Below, in pieces: positions 23,897 to 32,653 of a stretch of 51,953 bases of DNA. A program made the position numbers and the translations under genes. Each line of letters opens with the position of its first letter. Position 1 is the stretch's first letter. Where the stretch lies: contig CALULT010000015.1 of the NCBI GenBank assembly GCA_944321565.1, positions 1-51,953 on the forward strand, in the 5' to 3' direction. The notes beneath the pieces are model-generated. The model searched no databases. It worked only from the letters and a program-made list of their open reading frames with translations, and was not told where the DNA came from. Source of the stretch: an uncultured Paraprevotella sp. (GTDB lineage: Bacteria > Bacteroidota > Bacteroidia > Bacteroidales > Bacteroidaceae).

Positions 23897-25162
23897 CTAT
23901 CTTATCTTTAAAGTAATTATCGTCATAGCGGCCAGAATAATCGTGATAATCCAAAACCGCACCGTGATTTTCGACTCCAGCCAGCAACCCTTGGGCCAGT
24001 TACACAACACTTTCACATCCGGTGCCAACTGTCCGGGACGCACACGGAACGCATCATGAATGGGAGCTCGCTTGAACACCCGCAACTTCAGGCCTTTCCG
24101 ATTGCCCCACTTGGCATAGTTCACTTGCAGAATCACGCTTAGGCTCTCCATTAGGAACACGAAACACATCAACGGGATGAGTAGCTCCTTGTGGATGATA
24201 ATAGCCGTCACCGCAATGATGCCACCAATGGACAAGCTTCCGGTGTCGCCCATGAATATCTGTGCCGGATAGGCATTATACCACAGGAAACCGACCAACG
24301 CTCCCACAAACGCGCAAATGAATATCACAAGCTCTTCAGACCCTGGTATATACATAATATTCAGATAACTGGCAAAGGCGATATGGCTCGACACATAGGC
24401 CAACACGCCCAACGCCACGCCGATGATGGCGGAGTTGCCTGCCGTCATGCCGTCCATACCGTCGTTCAGGTTCGACCCGTTGGACACGGCCACGACCACC
24501 AGTGTCGTCATCACCACGAAAAGGAACCACCCCGCAGCCGTCTTATACTTCCCGCAGAAACTCATCAGCTCGGCATAATCCAGGTTATTGTCCTTCACAA
24601 AAGGTATCGTGGTCTTGGTTGATTTCACCGCTTCGCTCTTGTGTACCACCACCTCGGACACACCCAGCTGCTGCGTGGTCACATTCTCGCGAATGACCGC
24701 ATCGGGACTGAGCCATAGTGTCAGCCCCACAAACAATCCCAACAACGTCTGTCCGGCTAGTTTGTATATTGGGCGAAGCCCGTCCTTGCTCACCTTCATT
24801 TTAATGTAATCGTCGGCAAACCCCAATGCCCCCAGCCACACGGTGGTGATGAGCATCAGAATCATATAGATATTGCGCAAGCGGCCAAGGAGCAGGCAAG
24901 GGACAATGATGGACAGGATGATGATGACACCCCCCATCGTAGGCACCCCTTTCTTTTCCACGCCGTAAGGATCAATAGACTTGTCCCGCTGCGCCTCGCT
25001 CACGTGGTGGCGTTTCATCCAGCGAATGAAGTACTGTCCGAACCACACTGAAATGGTCAGCGACAAAATCAGCGTCAACAGCGCACGGAAAGATATGTAA
25101 GTCCACACATGCGAACCGGGAATCCCGAATTCGCCCAAGAATCTAAACAGATAGTATAACAT
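23897..25162 (-). CDS. mraY: Phospho-N-acetylmuramoyl-pentapeptide transferase
   Basis: The 421-residue membrane enzyme transfers phospho-MurNAc-pentapeptide to undecaprenyl phosphate, making lipid I. Landmarks are KKGVPTMGG (about 70-78), the catalytic Asp pair in FADDYIK (115-121), NGSNLNDGMDGM and the final APIHDAF. A roughly 50-residue insertion after the second Asp block (about 155-205) makes it longer than the E. coli enzyme, a known feature of Bacteroidetes MraY. It sits between murE and murD. Confidence 0.96.
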   Translation of the reverse strand: MLYYLFRFLGEFGIPGSHVWTYISFRALLTLILSLTISVWFGQYFIRWMKRHHVSEAQRDKSIDPYGVEKKGVPTMGGVIIILSIIVPCLLLGRLRNIYMILMLITTVWLGALGFADDYIKMKVSKDGLRPIYKLAGQTLLGLFVGLTLWLSPDAVIRENVTTQQLGVSEVVVHKSEAVKSTKTTIPFVKDNNLDYAELMSFCGKYKTAAGWFLFVVMTTLVVVAVSNGSNLNDGMDGMTAGNSAIIGVALGVLAYVSSHIAFASYLNIMYIPGSEELVIFICAFVGALVGFLWYNAYPAQIFMGDTGSLSIGGIIAVTAIIIHKELLIPLMCFVFLMESLSVILQVNYAKWGNRKGLKLRVFKRAPIHDAFRVRPGQLAPDVKVLCNWPKGCWLESKITVRFWIITIILAAMTIITLKIR

Positions 25163-25173
25163 GACGCAGGGAT

Positions 25174-26625
25174 TTAAATGCCAAATGCCTCACGAACCAC
25201 CTCGTGATCGTCGAAATGATGCTTCACGCCTTTCACCTCCTGATAGTCCTCATGTCCTTTTCCGGCCACCAACACCACATCACCCGGTTGTGCCATCATG
25301 CAGGCCGTGCGGATAGCCTCCTTGCGGTCGGCAAGGGAAATCACCTTGCGCATCTGTTCCCGGTTCAAGCCCGCCAACATGTCATTGATAATCGCCTGAG
25401 GTTCCTCAAAACGCGGATTGTCGCTCGTGATGACCACCTTGTCGCTGCCTTTCACCGCCTCTTGCGCCATGAGCGGGCGTTTGCCTTTGTCGCGGTTGCC
25501 GCCCGCACCACACACGGTAATCACATTTCCACGCTGTTTCAATATTTCGTTGATAGTGGAAAGCACGTTGGCCAGCGCATCCGGCGTGTGAGCATAGTCG
25601 ATAATGGCCGTTACGCCCTCACAGGAACGAATGGTCTCGAAACGTCCGTTCACGGGATGCAAGGCACTCAGGCTCACCAATACTTCCTCTGGTTGGCGTC
25701 CCATGCACAAAGCCGCGCCATACACGGCCAACAAGTTGGACACATTGAAACGCCCGATAAAAGACACGCTCACCTCTCGCCCGTCAATATCCAAGCACAT
25801 GCCTTCGAACGACTCTTCCAACACCTTTGCCTTAAAATCTGCGGCAGCGCGCAACGAATAAGTCTTGACATCGGCCTTGGTATTCTGTACCATCACCATC
25901 CCGTTCTTGTCATCTGCATTGGTCACGGCAAAAGCACCTTTAGGCAAGCTGTCGAAGAAAGCTTTCTTTGCATCACGGTAGTTCTCAAAAGTCTTGTGGT
26001 AATCCAAATGGTCGCGCGTGAGATTCGTGAAGATGCCACCGGCAAACTTCAATCCTGCAATGCGATGTTGTGCGATGGCATGGGAACTGACTTCCATGAA
26101 AGCGTATTTGCAACCTTCGTCCGCCATCTGTCCTAACAGACGGTTCAGCGTGACAGGATCGGGCGTGGTATGTTCGGTGGGAAGAGGACGGCCGTCAATG
26201 TAATTGCACACCGTGGAACAAAGCCCGCACTTGTAACCGAAACTCCGGAACACCTTATATAATAAGGTGGCCACAGTGGTTTTCCCGTTCGTGCCTGTCA
26301 CCCCGACCAAATCCATTTTCGACGTCGGGTCGCCATAAAACACTGTCGCCAGGCGGCCAACCGCGCTTTCGGAATCAACCGTCTGCACGTATGTCACCCC
26401 CTCGGACAATGTTTCAGGCCATGCCTCACACACCACGGCCACCGCACCTTGCGCCACCGCCTTGCCGATATAAGCATGTCCGTCGGCTTGTGTTCCTTTG
26501 ACGGCCACAAACAAGTCGCCCTGCTCCACGAGCCGCGAATCCATGTTCACCCCCGTAATGTCCCGTTCCGTATCTCCTTCGATGCGCACCGCGCGCACGC
26601 CCTCCAGCAGTTCTTTCAGCTTCAT
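25174..26625 (-). CDS. murE: UDP-MurNAc-tripeptide synthetase (meso-diaminopimelate type)
   Basis: The 483-residue ligase adds the third stem residue. The ATP loop GTNGKTT is at 111-117 and the residue-selective motif reads DNPR (402-405), the sequence associated with meso-diaminopimelate rather than L-lysine. ATG 26625 is preferred over GTG 26631 and is preceded by AAAGGAAG. It starts 14 bp after the ftsI stop. No murF lies next to it, so the D-Ala-D-Ala-adding ligase must be encoded elsewhere. Confidence 0.96.
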   Translation of the reverse strand: MKLKELLEGVRAVRIEGDTERDITGVNMDSRLVEQGDLFVAVKGTQADGHAYIGKAVAQGAVAVVCEAWPETLSEGVTYVQTVDSESAVGRLATVFYGDPTSKMDLVGVTGTNGKTTVATLLYKVFRSFGYKCGLCSTVCNYIDGRPLPTEHTTPDPVTLNRLLGQMADEGCKYAFMEVSSHAIAQHRIAGLKFAGGIFTNLTRDHLDYHKTFENYRDAKKAFFDSLPKGAFAVTNADDKNGMVMVQNTKADVKTYSLRAAADFKAKVLEESFEGMCLDIDGREVSVSFIGRFNVSNLLAVYGAALCMGRQPEEVLVSLSALHPVNGRFETIRSCEGVTAIIDYAHTPDALANVLSTINEILKQRGNVITVCGAGGNRDKGKRPLMAQEAVKGSDKVVITSDNPRFEEPQAIINDMLAGLNREQMRKVISLADRKEAIRTACMMAQPGDVVLVAGKGHEDYQEVKGVKHHFDDHEVVREAFGI

Positions 26626-26639
26626 CTTCACGCTTCCTT

Positions 26640-28802
26640 TTATCTTCTTAGTTTAATATGTATCGTCTGTCCTTTCTTATATTTCGAATGGGGCGGCAAG
26701 CTTTGCGACACCACGCGCCCCACACCTTCGATGCGCACACGCAGGCCGCGGCTCTCCAACAGGAACACGGCATCTTTCGCTCCCATGCCTTTCACGTCGG
26801 GCACGATTTCCATGGGCGTGTTGTTCGAAATGAGCGCCACGCTGTTGCCGCTGTTCTCGGCTTTCCCCCACACGATTTTCCCGTCTTCCTCCGTGTCCCA
26901 ATCCTGCCGGAAGGGGATGCCCAGTTCTTCCAGCACCTGTTCCGTCGCGTCCATGTTCCCGTCCAACACATCGGGCACGAACACCGACATCGAATCCGAA
27001 GCCTCCGACACGTCGCGATAGACTCCCTTGGCCATCACCCGTTGGGCAATCTCGCTGAACACAGGCCCGCAATGCCCGCCACCCGAAGCAGGAAGCCCAG
27101 ACTTTTGGATGGCCACGATACAACTGTATTTAGGATGGTCCGAGGGATAGTAGCCACAAAAACTAATCAAATATTTCATCCGCCCGCCATGGTAGCCTTT
27201 CGCACCTTGGGCCACCTGCGCCGTACCTGTCTTTCCGGACACCTTGAAATTCCTACAGCCGGCCTTCTTCCCCAGTCCTTTGCTGACCACCAGTTCCAAA
27301 ATTTCCTGAATGTCCTTCAATGTCTTGGGGGAACAGATTTGCTCCTTGAGCACCTCTACCGGAAACTCACGCACCACTTCACCGTTTCTACGCACGGCAC
27401 GGACAAAACGCGGCTTCACCATTTTTCCGCCATTGGCAATAGCATTATAGAAAGTAAGCGTGGCTATCGGAGGTATCTGCGTCTCATAACCTATGCTCAT
27501 CCAAGGCAAAGCTGTTTTCGACCAGTTGCTACCGTCCGGTTTCGGACGGCGCACCCTAGGCTCCCCGCTTCCCACCAAGGGAAGATTAAGCGGGATGCCC
27601 ACACCTTCACGATAGAGGCCGTCCACGAACTTTTCGGGATGTTCCTTGTAATTGTCATCAATCAGGCGGCTCACACCGACATTGGACGAATACATCAACA
27701 CCTCGGGCACACTGATGCGCCCGTAACCGCCGCGCCGCCAGTTGTGGTCGCGCATCACGCGTCCGTGCATTTCCCACTGCCCGTTTCCGGTATCCACAAA
27801 ATCATCCTTAGTGATTTTCCCATCCTCTAAAGCCACCATGATAGAAGCCGTCTTAAAGGTAGAACCTGGTTCCATCAGGTCGGACACGGCATTGTTCTTC
27901 ACCTCACGGTATTCCCCGTCGGCACATTTCGTCATGTTCACAATGGCCTTCACGTCGCCCGTGGCCACTTCCATGAGCACCACCACACCCACATCGCCAT
28001 CAAGGTTCTTCAACTGTTTCAAGATTGCCTTCTCGGCCGCATCCTGCATGGACACGTCAATAGTGGTCTCAATGTCATACCCGTCCACCGGAGGCGCATC
28101 GACCAAGTTTAACCACTTGTTACGCACCTTTGCCCGATGGGAAGTGCCAGGCGTACCGCGCAAGATGGAATCGTATGACAATTCCAATCCATAACGGGCA
28201 GAATCCTTACTGGCATACAACGCGCCCAAGGTACGGGTTGCCAACGACCCATAGGGTTTCTTGCGTTGGTTAAACTCCTCGGCATAAAAACCTCCTTTAA
28301 AAGGCGATTCGCGGAACAAAGGAAGCTTCTTGCATTCCTTGTATTGAATATAAGAAATGCGACGGTCATAAATCTGCCAGTTTCTCCGTTTCAATTTCCG
28401 GCCGCGTTGGAGCCGTTTCTTAAAATAGCCTGCCGATTTATCAGGAAATATCTTGTGCAACCCCGAGCAGATGGAGTCCATCTTCACCTCCAGCATGCTG
28501 TCGCGCCATGCCTGCAGTTCCTGCTTCACCTCAGGATCCTTGTCGTAGGCAATATAATCCATGTAAATCTTGTATTCCGGCAACGAGCTGGCCATGATTT
28601 GCCCGTCAGCCGAAAGGATATTGCCGCGCTTGGCGGGAATAGGCACGTTCTCCCGCACCAGCTTGCGGCTCACCTGCGTCCAATATTCGCTTTCCGCGAA
28701 CATCAAGTAGGCCGCATTACCCAAGATGTACAAGCCTCCGAGCCCCATCAACACGATAACCACGAAGAAACGGGGCATTATATTTTTATTATCGAAATTC
28801 AT
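26640..28802 (-). CDS. ftsI: Septal class B penicillin-binding protein FtsI (PBP3) with C-terminal PASTA domain
   Basis: The 720-residue transpeptidase cross-links septal peptidoglycan. It has an N-terminal membrane segment (about 11-33), a dimerisation domain, and a transpeptidase domain with the three active-site motifs: STFK (Ser314-Lys317), SSN (372-374) and KTG (524-526). A PASTA-type module ends the protein ([20 protein letters not shown]). Its ATG overlaps the ftsL stop (ATGA). It partners FtsW. Confidence 0.95.
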   Translation of the reverse strand: MNFDNKNIMPRFFVVIVLMGLGGLYILGNAAYLMFAESEYWTQVSRKLVRENVPIPAKRGNILSADGQIMASSLPEYKIYMDYIAYDKDPEVKQELQAWRDSMLEVKMDSICSGLHKIFPDKSAGYFKKRLQRGRKLKRRNWQIYDRRISYIQYKECKKLPLFRESPFKGGFYAEEFNQRKKPYGSLATRTLGALYASKDSARYGLELSYDSILRGTPGTSHRAKVRNKWLNLVDAPPVDGYDIETTIDVSMQDAAEKAILKQLKNLDGDVGVVVLMEVATGDVKAIVNMTKCADGEYREVKNNAVSDLMEPGSTFKTASIMVALEDGKITKDDFVDTGNGQWEMHGRVMRDHNWRRGGYGRISVPEVLMYSSNVGVSRLIDDNYKEHPEKFVDGLYREGVGIPLNLPLVGSGEPRVRRPKPDGSNWSKTALPWMSIGYETQIPPIATLTFYNAIANGGKMVKPRFVRAVRRNGEVVREFPVEVLKEQICSPKTLKDIQEILELVVSKGLGKKAGCRNFKVSGKTGTAQVAQGAKGYHGGRMKYLISFCGYYPSDHPKYSCIVAIQKSGLPASGGGHCGPVFSEIAQRVMAKGVYRDVSEASDSMSVFVPDVLDGNMDATEQVLEELGIPFRQDWDTEEDGKIVWGKAENSGNSVALISNNTPMEIVPDVKGMGAKDAVFLLESRGLRVRIEGVGRVVSQSLPPHSKYKKGQTIHIKLRR

Positions 28803-29317
28803 TCTTCCTCCTCATTTTGGGCGTTAATCAGGAAAGGCGGCTCCTTGGGTATCTCCAGCACACTGTCGGGGGTCGTTCTCAGATTCTCTTCCACTTGGCT
28901 TTGCCGCGTCTTCACGGTCAGTTCACTCGAACGGGTCAGGGCACGGTATTTCGCCTCGGTCAGTTCCGTCTTCAACCGCTCGATTTCAATGATTTCCTGT
29001 TCCGAAGAATAACGGTTGGTGATATAGACAATCGCAAAAAACGTACACAATACGATCAACCCCATCTGTCGGCGCAGCCAGCCTCCCGTAAGGATATCTC
29101 CACCCAGTATTTCGCGCAACGACACATTGGGGCGTTCCTCCACGCCTTCATTTTGCGTGAATGCCTTGATGGGCGACAAAGCTGTGCCCGGCGAACTGGC
29201 CTCTTCTTCCACCATCCCACCATCCGCAGCCTCGCACGTCTCTTCTTGGTTTTCTTCCACCACCTTGACTTCCTGCCGTTCGTTCTCCGTCATTTCGCCA
29301 TCCTTGCTTTTCTCCAT
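28799..29317 (-). CDS. ftsL: FtsL-like divisome protein with long acidic cytoplasmic N-terminus
   Basis: The 172-residue product has a long charged, Glu-rich N-terminal region (about 1-84), one membrane segment (MGLIVLCTFFAIVYITNRY, about 85-103) and a periplasmic coiled coil (EQEIIEIERLKTELTEAKYR). Bitopic topology, size and location between rsmH and ftsI identify it as the FtsL equivalent; sequence similarity in this family is weak. The N-terminal extension is longer than in proteobacterial FtsL. It overlaps ftsI by 4 bp and follows rsmH after 29 bp. Confidence 0.85.
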   Translation of the reverse strand: MEKSKDGEMTENERQEVKVVEENQEETCEAADGGMVEEEASSPGTALSPIKAFTQNEGVEERPNVSLREILGGDILTGGWLRRQMGLIVLCTFFAIVYITNRYSSEQEIIEIERLKTELTEAKYRALTRSSELTVKTRQSQVEENLRTTPDSVLEIPKEPPFLINAQNEEEE

Positions 29318-29346
29318 GACTGGTACCTCTTGTGCCTTTTCTTTTC

Positions 29347-30255
29347 CTATTTCTTTTCCGCGATGCGCAATTTCGCACTCCGACTGCGCGGGTTTTCAGC
29401 TTGTTCTGCCTCATCCGGCACGATGACTTTGTTGTTGACAGCCCTGAAAGGACAATCCACATTGCCATAAAAATCTTCCACACGCCGTCCTTCCACATTC
29501 CCTGTCTTGATGAGATTCTTCACCATGCGGTCTTCCAGCGAATGATAAGACAACACAACCAGACGTCCGCCCGGGCGCAACAAATCCGCCACCGCCGAAA
29601 GCATCTCGCGCAACGCATCCATCTCTTTGTTCACTTCTATACGCAAGGCTTGGAACGCCTTGGCCAGGTCTTTCTTTTCCCTGTCGCGCCCCATCAATGG
29701 TTTCACGGCCTCCACGAAATCTTCCGTGGTTTCTATCCGTCCGGCAGCACGTGCCTTCACTAAACACGCAGCCAGCTTGCGGGCATTTTTCAATTCTCCA
29801 TACAAATAAAAAATATCAGCCAACCGCTCCTCGGCATATTCGTTCACCACATCGGCCGCCGTCAACCTTCCCGACCGGTTCATCCGCATGTCCAACCGCC
29901 CCTCGAAACGGAAAGAAAAGCCCCTCTCCCCATCATCGAAATGATGGCTCGAAACGCCTAAATCCGCCAACACACCATCCAACTGCTCCACACCGTAATA
30001 GCGCATCCAATTCCTCAAATAACGGAAATTGCTGCGCACGAAAGTGAAACGTCCATCGGGAATTGCATTGCGCAATGCGTCTGCATCTTGGTCGAAACCA
30101 TACAGATGTCCGCCCCCACCTAAATGCGACAGGATTTCACGGCTGTGCCCTCCGCCACCAAAAGTCAGGTCGGCATACACCCCGTCCGGCTTGACTTGCA
30201 AACCGTCCACACAAGCTTTCAGCAACACCGGCACATGATAAACCGCTTCGTCCAT
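29347..30255 (-). CDS. rsmH: 16S rRNA (cytosine(1402)-N4)-methyltransferase
   Basis: The 302-residue methyltransferase (formerly MraW) methylates C1402 of 16S rRNA with SAM. The start YHVPVLL and SAM site DLTFGGGGHS (29-38) are characteristic, as is the late segment RPGGRLVVLSYHSLEDRMVK. ATG 30255 is used; an upstream TTG at 30336 would precede the promoter box. It is the first gene of the division cluster here. The MraZ gene usually found just before it is absent: the neighbouring upstream gene is a divergent cyclophilin. Confidence 0.95.
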   Translation of the reverse strand: MDEAVYHVPVLLKACVDGLQVKPDGVYADLTFGGGGHSREILSHLGGGGHLYGFDQDADALRNAIPDGRFTFVRSNFRYLRNWMRYYGVEQLDGVLADLGVSSHHFDDGERGFSFRFEGRLDMRMNRSGRLTAADVVNEYAEERLADIFYLYGELKNARKLAACLVKARAAGRIETTEDFVEAVKPLMGRDREKKDLAKAFQALRIEVNKEMDALREMLSAVADLLRPGGRLVVLSYHSLEDRMVKNLIKTGNVEGRRVEDFYGNVDCPFRAVNNKVIVPDEAEQAENPRSRSAKLRIAEKK

Positions 30256-30280
30256 GGATTTCACATTTATTAATTGGGAA

Positions 30281-30288
30281 CAAAGATA
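30281..30288 (-). promoter_or_regulatory. -7 box of the division-cluster operon (rsmH promoter)
   Basis: On the minus strand TATCTTTG, a perfect TAnnTTTG, lies 25 bp before the rsmH ATG. No clear TTTG is seen at -33. Confidence 0.6.
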
Positions 30289-30454
30289 CGAATTTCCACA
30301 AGCTTCACATCTTTTTATTAAGGATTTATTTTTCAACAGCCTGTTAATAAGAGCGACGGGGAAGAAAAAGAAGAAAAATCGCCCTAAAAAGAGGATGCCC
30401 GCTTCGTTGACAACATTCTTTTTACTATATTTACCATCTCAAACAACGATTTCT

Positions 30455-31186
30455 ATGAAAAAAATCCTTTTATTGGCCATCCTCGCCATGTTTACGGTGG
30501 TTTTCGTAGAAGGGAAAACACGCGAAAAACGTTCGGTCGTGAGGCTTGAAACCTCGGCCGGCAACATCCGTATCGCCCTCAGCGATGACACACCTGCCCA
30601 TCGGGACAACTTCTTGAAGCTTGCTGCCACCGGATTCTATGACGGGACACTCTTCCACCGGGTCATTAAAGACTTCATGATCCAAGGCGGCGACCCGGAA
30701 TCCAAAGGCGCACCAAGAGACAGTGTGCTGGGTGAAGGCTCACCGGGCTACCTCCTACCACCGGAAATAGACTTGCCTTACCAATACCACCTGCGTGGCG
30801 CCGTGGCCATGGCCCGGGAAGGCGACGAGGTGAACCCCGACCGCCTGAGCAACGGCTCGCAATTCTACATTGTCTGGGGGAAGAAACTTTCCATCAAAGA
30901 GCTAGACGCCATAGCGGCACAAGTGAAAGAAGCCACCGACGGAACGGCACAACTCACCCGCGACATGAAGCTGGAATATCTTGACCGTGGAGGCGCACCG
31001 CACCTGGACGGGCAATACACCGTCTTCGGCGAAGTCATTGAAGGAATGGATGTGGTGGAACGCATACAAGCCATGGCAACCGATAACCACGACCGTCCGC
31101 TGGAAGACGTGGTGATACGCCACGCCGTAGTGGAACAAAAATCCAAAAAGGCGGAAGCTGCAGGACAGAGAAAGAGAAGAATCTGA
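30455..31186 (+). CDS. Periplasmic/exported cyclophilin-type peptidyl-prolyl isomerase
   Basis: The 243-residue product has a signal peptide (MKKILLLAILAMFTVVFVEG) and a cyclophilin domain (VRLETSAGNIRIALSDDTPA, FHRVIKDFMIQGGDPESKGA, SNGSQFYIVWG, YTVFGEVIEGMDVVE). The Arg and Gln of FHRVIKDFMIQGGD and the Phe of QFYI fit the active site. It would catalyse proline isomerisation during folding outside the cytoplasm. The start was taken at ATG 30455, the first codon giving a signal peptide. It is divergent from rsmH, and a lipoprotein gene follows 62 bp downstream. Confidence 0.92.
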   Translation: MKKILLLAILAMFTVVFVEGKTREKRSVVRLETSAGNIRIALSDDTPAHRDNFLKLAATGFYDGTLFHRVIKDFMIQGGDPESKGAPRDSVLGEGSPGYLLPPEIDLPYQYHLRGAVAMAREGDEVNPDRLSNGSQFYIVWGKKLSIKELDAIAAQVKEATDGTAQLTRDMKLEYLDRGGAPHLDGQYTVFGEVIEGMDVVERIQAMATDNHDRPLEDVVIRHAVVEQKSKKAEAAGQRKRRI

Positions 31187-31248
31187 CGGGATGGTTACGA
31201 CGGAATGGAAAACGAATCAAAAACACCTAACCTTAAAATAGATTGGAT

Positions 31249-32517
31249 ATGAAAAAGTTAAACTATTTATGGACTTTGCTCTTCGCTGTTGTCATGAGCG
31301 TGGGGCTGGCGGCATGCGATGAAGACGATGAGAACGTCAACGCACCGCAAGAATTGTATGGCACGTGGTACTATTACGGCGACGCCATCACCTTTAACCC
31401 GGACGGAACCGGAACGTGGGCCTATTCAGACGGCGAAAGGGAAACTTATTCCTATTCTTATGACGCAGGAAACGGCGTCCTTATCATCTCCGCGTATGGC
31501 GAAACGGAACAATTACGGATTGTTTCGCTGACCTCCGACACGTTAGTCTTAGAGGATTCCTATGGAGACACCATGACTTTGAGGCGCAACATCTCGGATG
31601 GTGACTTGGATCCGGACTACGGTGAACAAGGAGGCGGCGAGACAGCACCTCCGGCAGGAGATGAGGATTTCGACATGTCGGCACCATCGGACTTGCTTCC
31701 CGTGGCAGACCTTTATCCGGAAATCAGCGGGAAATACCAGGTTTCCAACACGGAAAGCGGAATCAGCTCCATCGAAATGATGGGCAACGGACATTACTTG
31801 CTCCGGAAAGCTCCGACTTACTATTCCAAGAAAATGAATGCCGCAAAAAAGGAAGCACTCACAAAAGGCATCTACCATGACACATCCATCGAAACGGAAG
31901 ATTTGATTTATGGCTGCTTCACGAAACTGAGCGACATGCAATACGAACTGGACGGTTTTGGAACTTTGCAAGTGGCAAGGCGCGATGCGCAGAACGTTGT
32001 GGTGGACATCGTTTTGACGGACTACACAGGCACATCCATAGAGTTGAACGTCAACTTGGAAGAAACGGTCGGTGAACTGATGACGGGCAATACGGCTCTT
32101 CTCTGCGGACGTTTTTGGCAGTTGGTGAAAGACCAATGCACAGTATGGGTGAACGACAAATTGGGCTTTAATGGCATCTACTATGCAGAAGAAGACAGGG
32201 TTTCCGTATTGGTCAACGACATAATGGCCAGTCCTGATTACTTCTTTGACTTTGGAGATGAAACGACCATGGAAGCCTTCTTCTCGCCGTTTGGCACCGC
32301 AGTATTTTTCAACCGCGACGGAAGCGCAGGGGTCAGCCTTTGGCGTTGGGGGAACGAAAGCGAAGGAACCATCTACATGTATGACGTGTATGAAGGTACC
32401 GAAGAAGGAGGAAACTCGCAACTCGCTTTTTCTGAAGACCGCATGACCATCACGAGCTCTTATAGCTACAATGGGCAGTCGGAATCGTATGTCACACTGT
32501 GCAAAGCTTTGGACTGA
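31249..32517 (+). CDS. Lipoprotein with N-terminal lipocalin-like domain
   Basis: The 422-residue protein has an SPII signal peptide (lipobox LAAC, then DEDDEN, an acidic tract like the surface-export signal of Bacteroidetes lipoproteins). Residues about 35-115 (ELYGTWYYYGDAITFNPDGT...) have the GxW and beta-strand pattern of lipocalin-like domains common in Bacteroides. The remaining 300 residues are not recognised. The ATG at 31249 is used rather than the TTG two codons earlier. It may be co-transcribed with the cyclophilin and ends at a strong bidirectional terminator. Confidence 0.8.
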   Translation: MKKLNYLWTLLFAVVMSVGLAACDEDDENVNAPQELYGTWYYYGDAITFNPDGTGTWAYSDGERETYSYSYDAGNGVLIISAYGETEQLRIVSLTSDTLVLEDSYGDTMTLRRNISDGDLDPDYGEQGGGETAPPAGDEDFDMSAPSDLLPVADLYPEISGKYQVSNTESGISSIEMMGNGHYLLRKAPTYYSKKMNAAKKEALTKGIYHDTSIETEDLIYGCFTKLSDMQYELDGFGTLQVARRDAQNVVVDIVLTDYTGTSIELNVNLEETVGELMTGNTALLCGRFWQLVKDQCTVWVNDKLGFNGIYYAEEDRVSVLVNDIMASPDYFFDFGDETTMEAFFSPFGTAVFFNRDGSAGVSLWRWGNESEGTIYMYDVYEGTEEGGNSQLAFSEDRMTITSSYSYNGQSESYVTLCKALD

Positions 32518-32560
32518 CAACACGGACACCCCCTGGAAGCGCAACCATCGCTCCATGAAC

Positions 32561-32603
32561 TAGAATGTCCCCAAAAGCAGGAATTACTTTTGGGGACATT
32601 CTA
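32561..32603. terminator. Bidirectional terminator between the lipoprotein gene and gyrB
   Basis: A perfect 17-bp stem (left arm 561-577 containing GAATGTCCCCAAAAG, right arm 587-603) with a 9-base loop lies between two convergent genes. A's on the left and T's on the right inside the stem make it usable in both directions. Confidence 0.8.
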
Positions 32604-32653
32604 TAACAATATTGGTTGTGCGCAATCTTTTCCGCACGTTTTCCAATGGCAAT

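Noticed and set aside
30254-30454. 67-codon N-terminal extension of the cyclophilin
   Set aside because: The extension is Lys/Phe-rich, overlaps the rsmH start and promoter, and would bury an otherwise ideal signal peptide starting at 30455.
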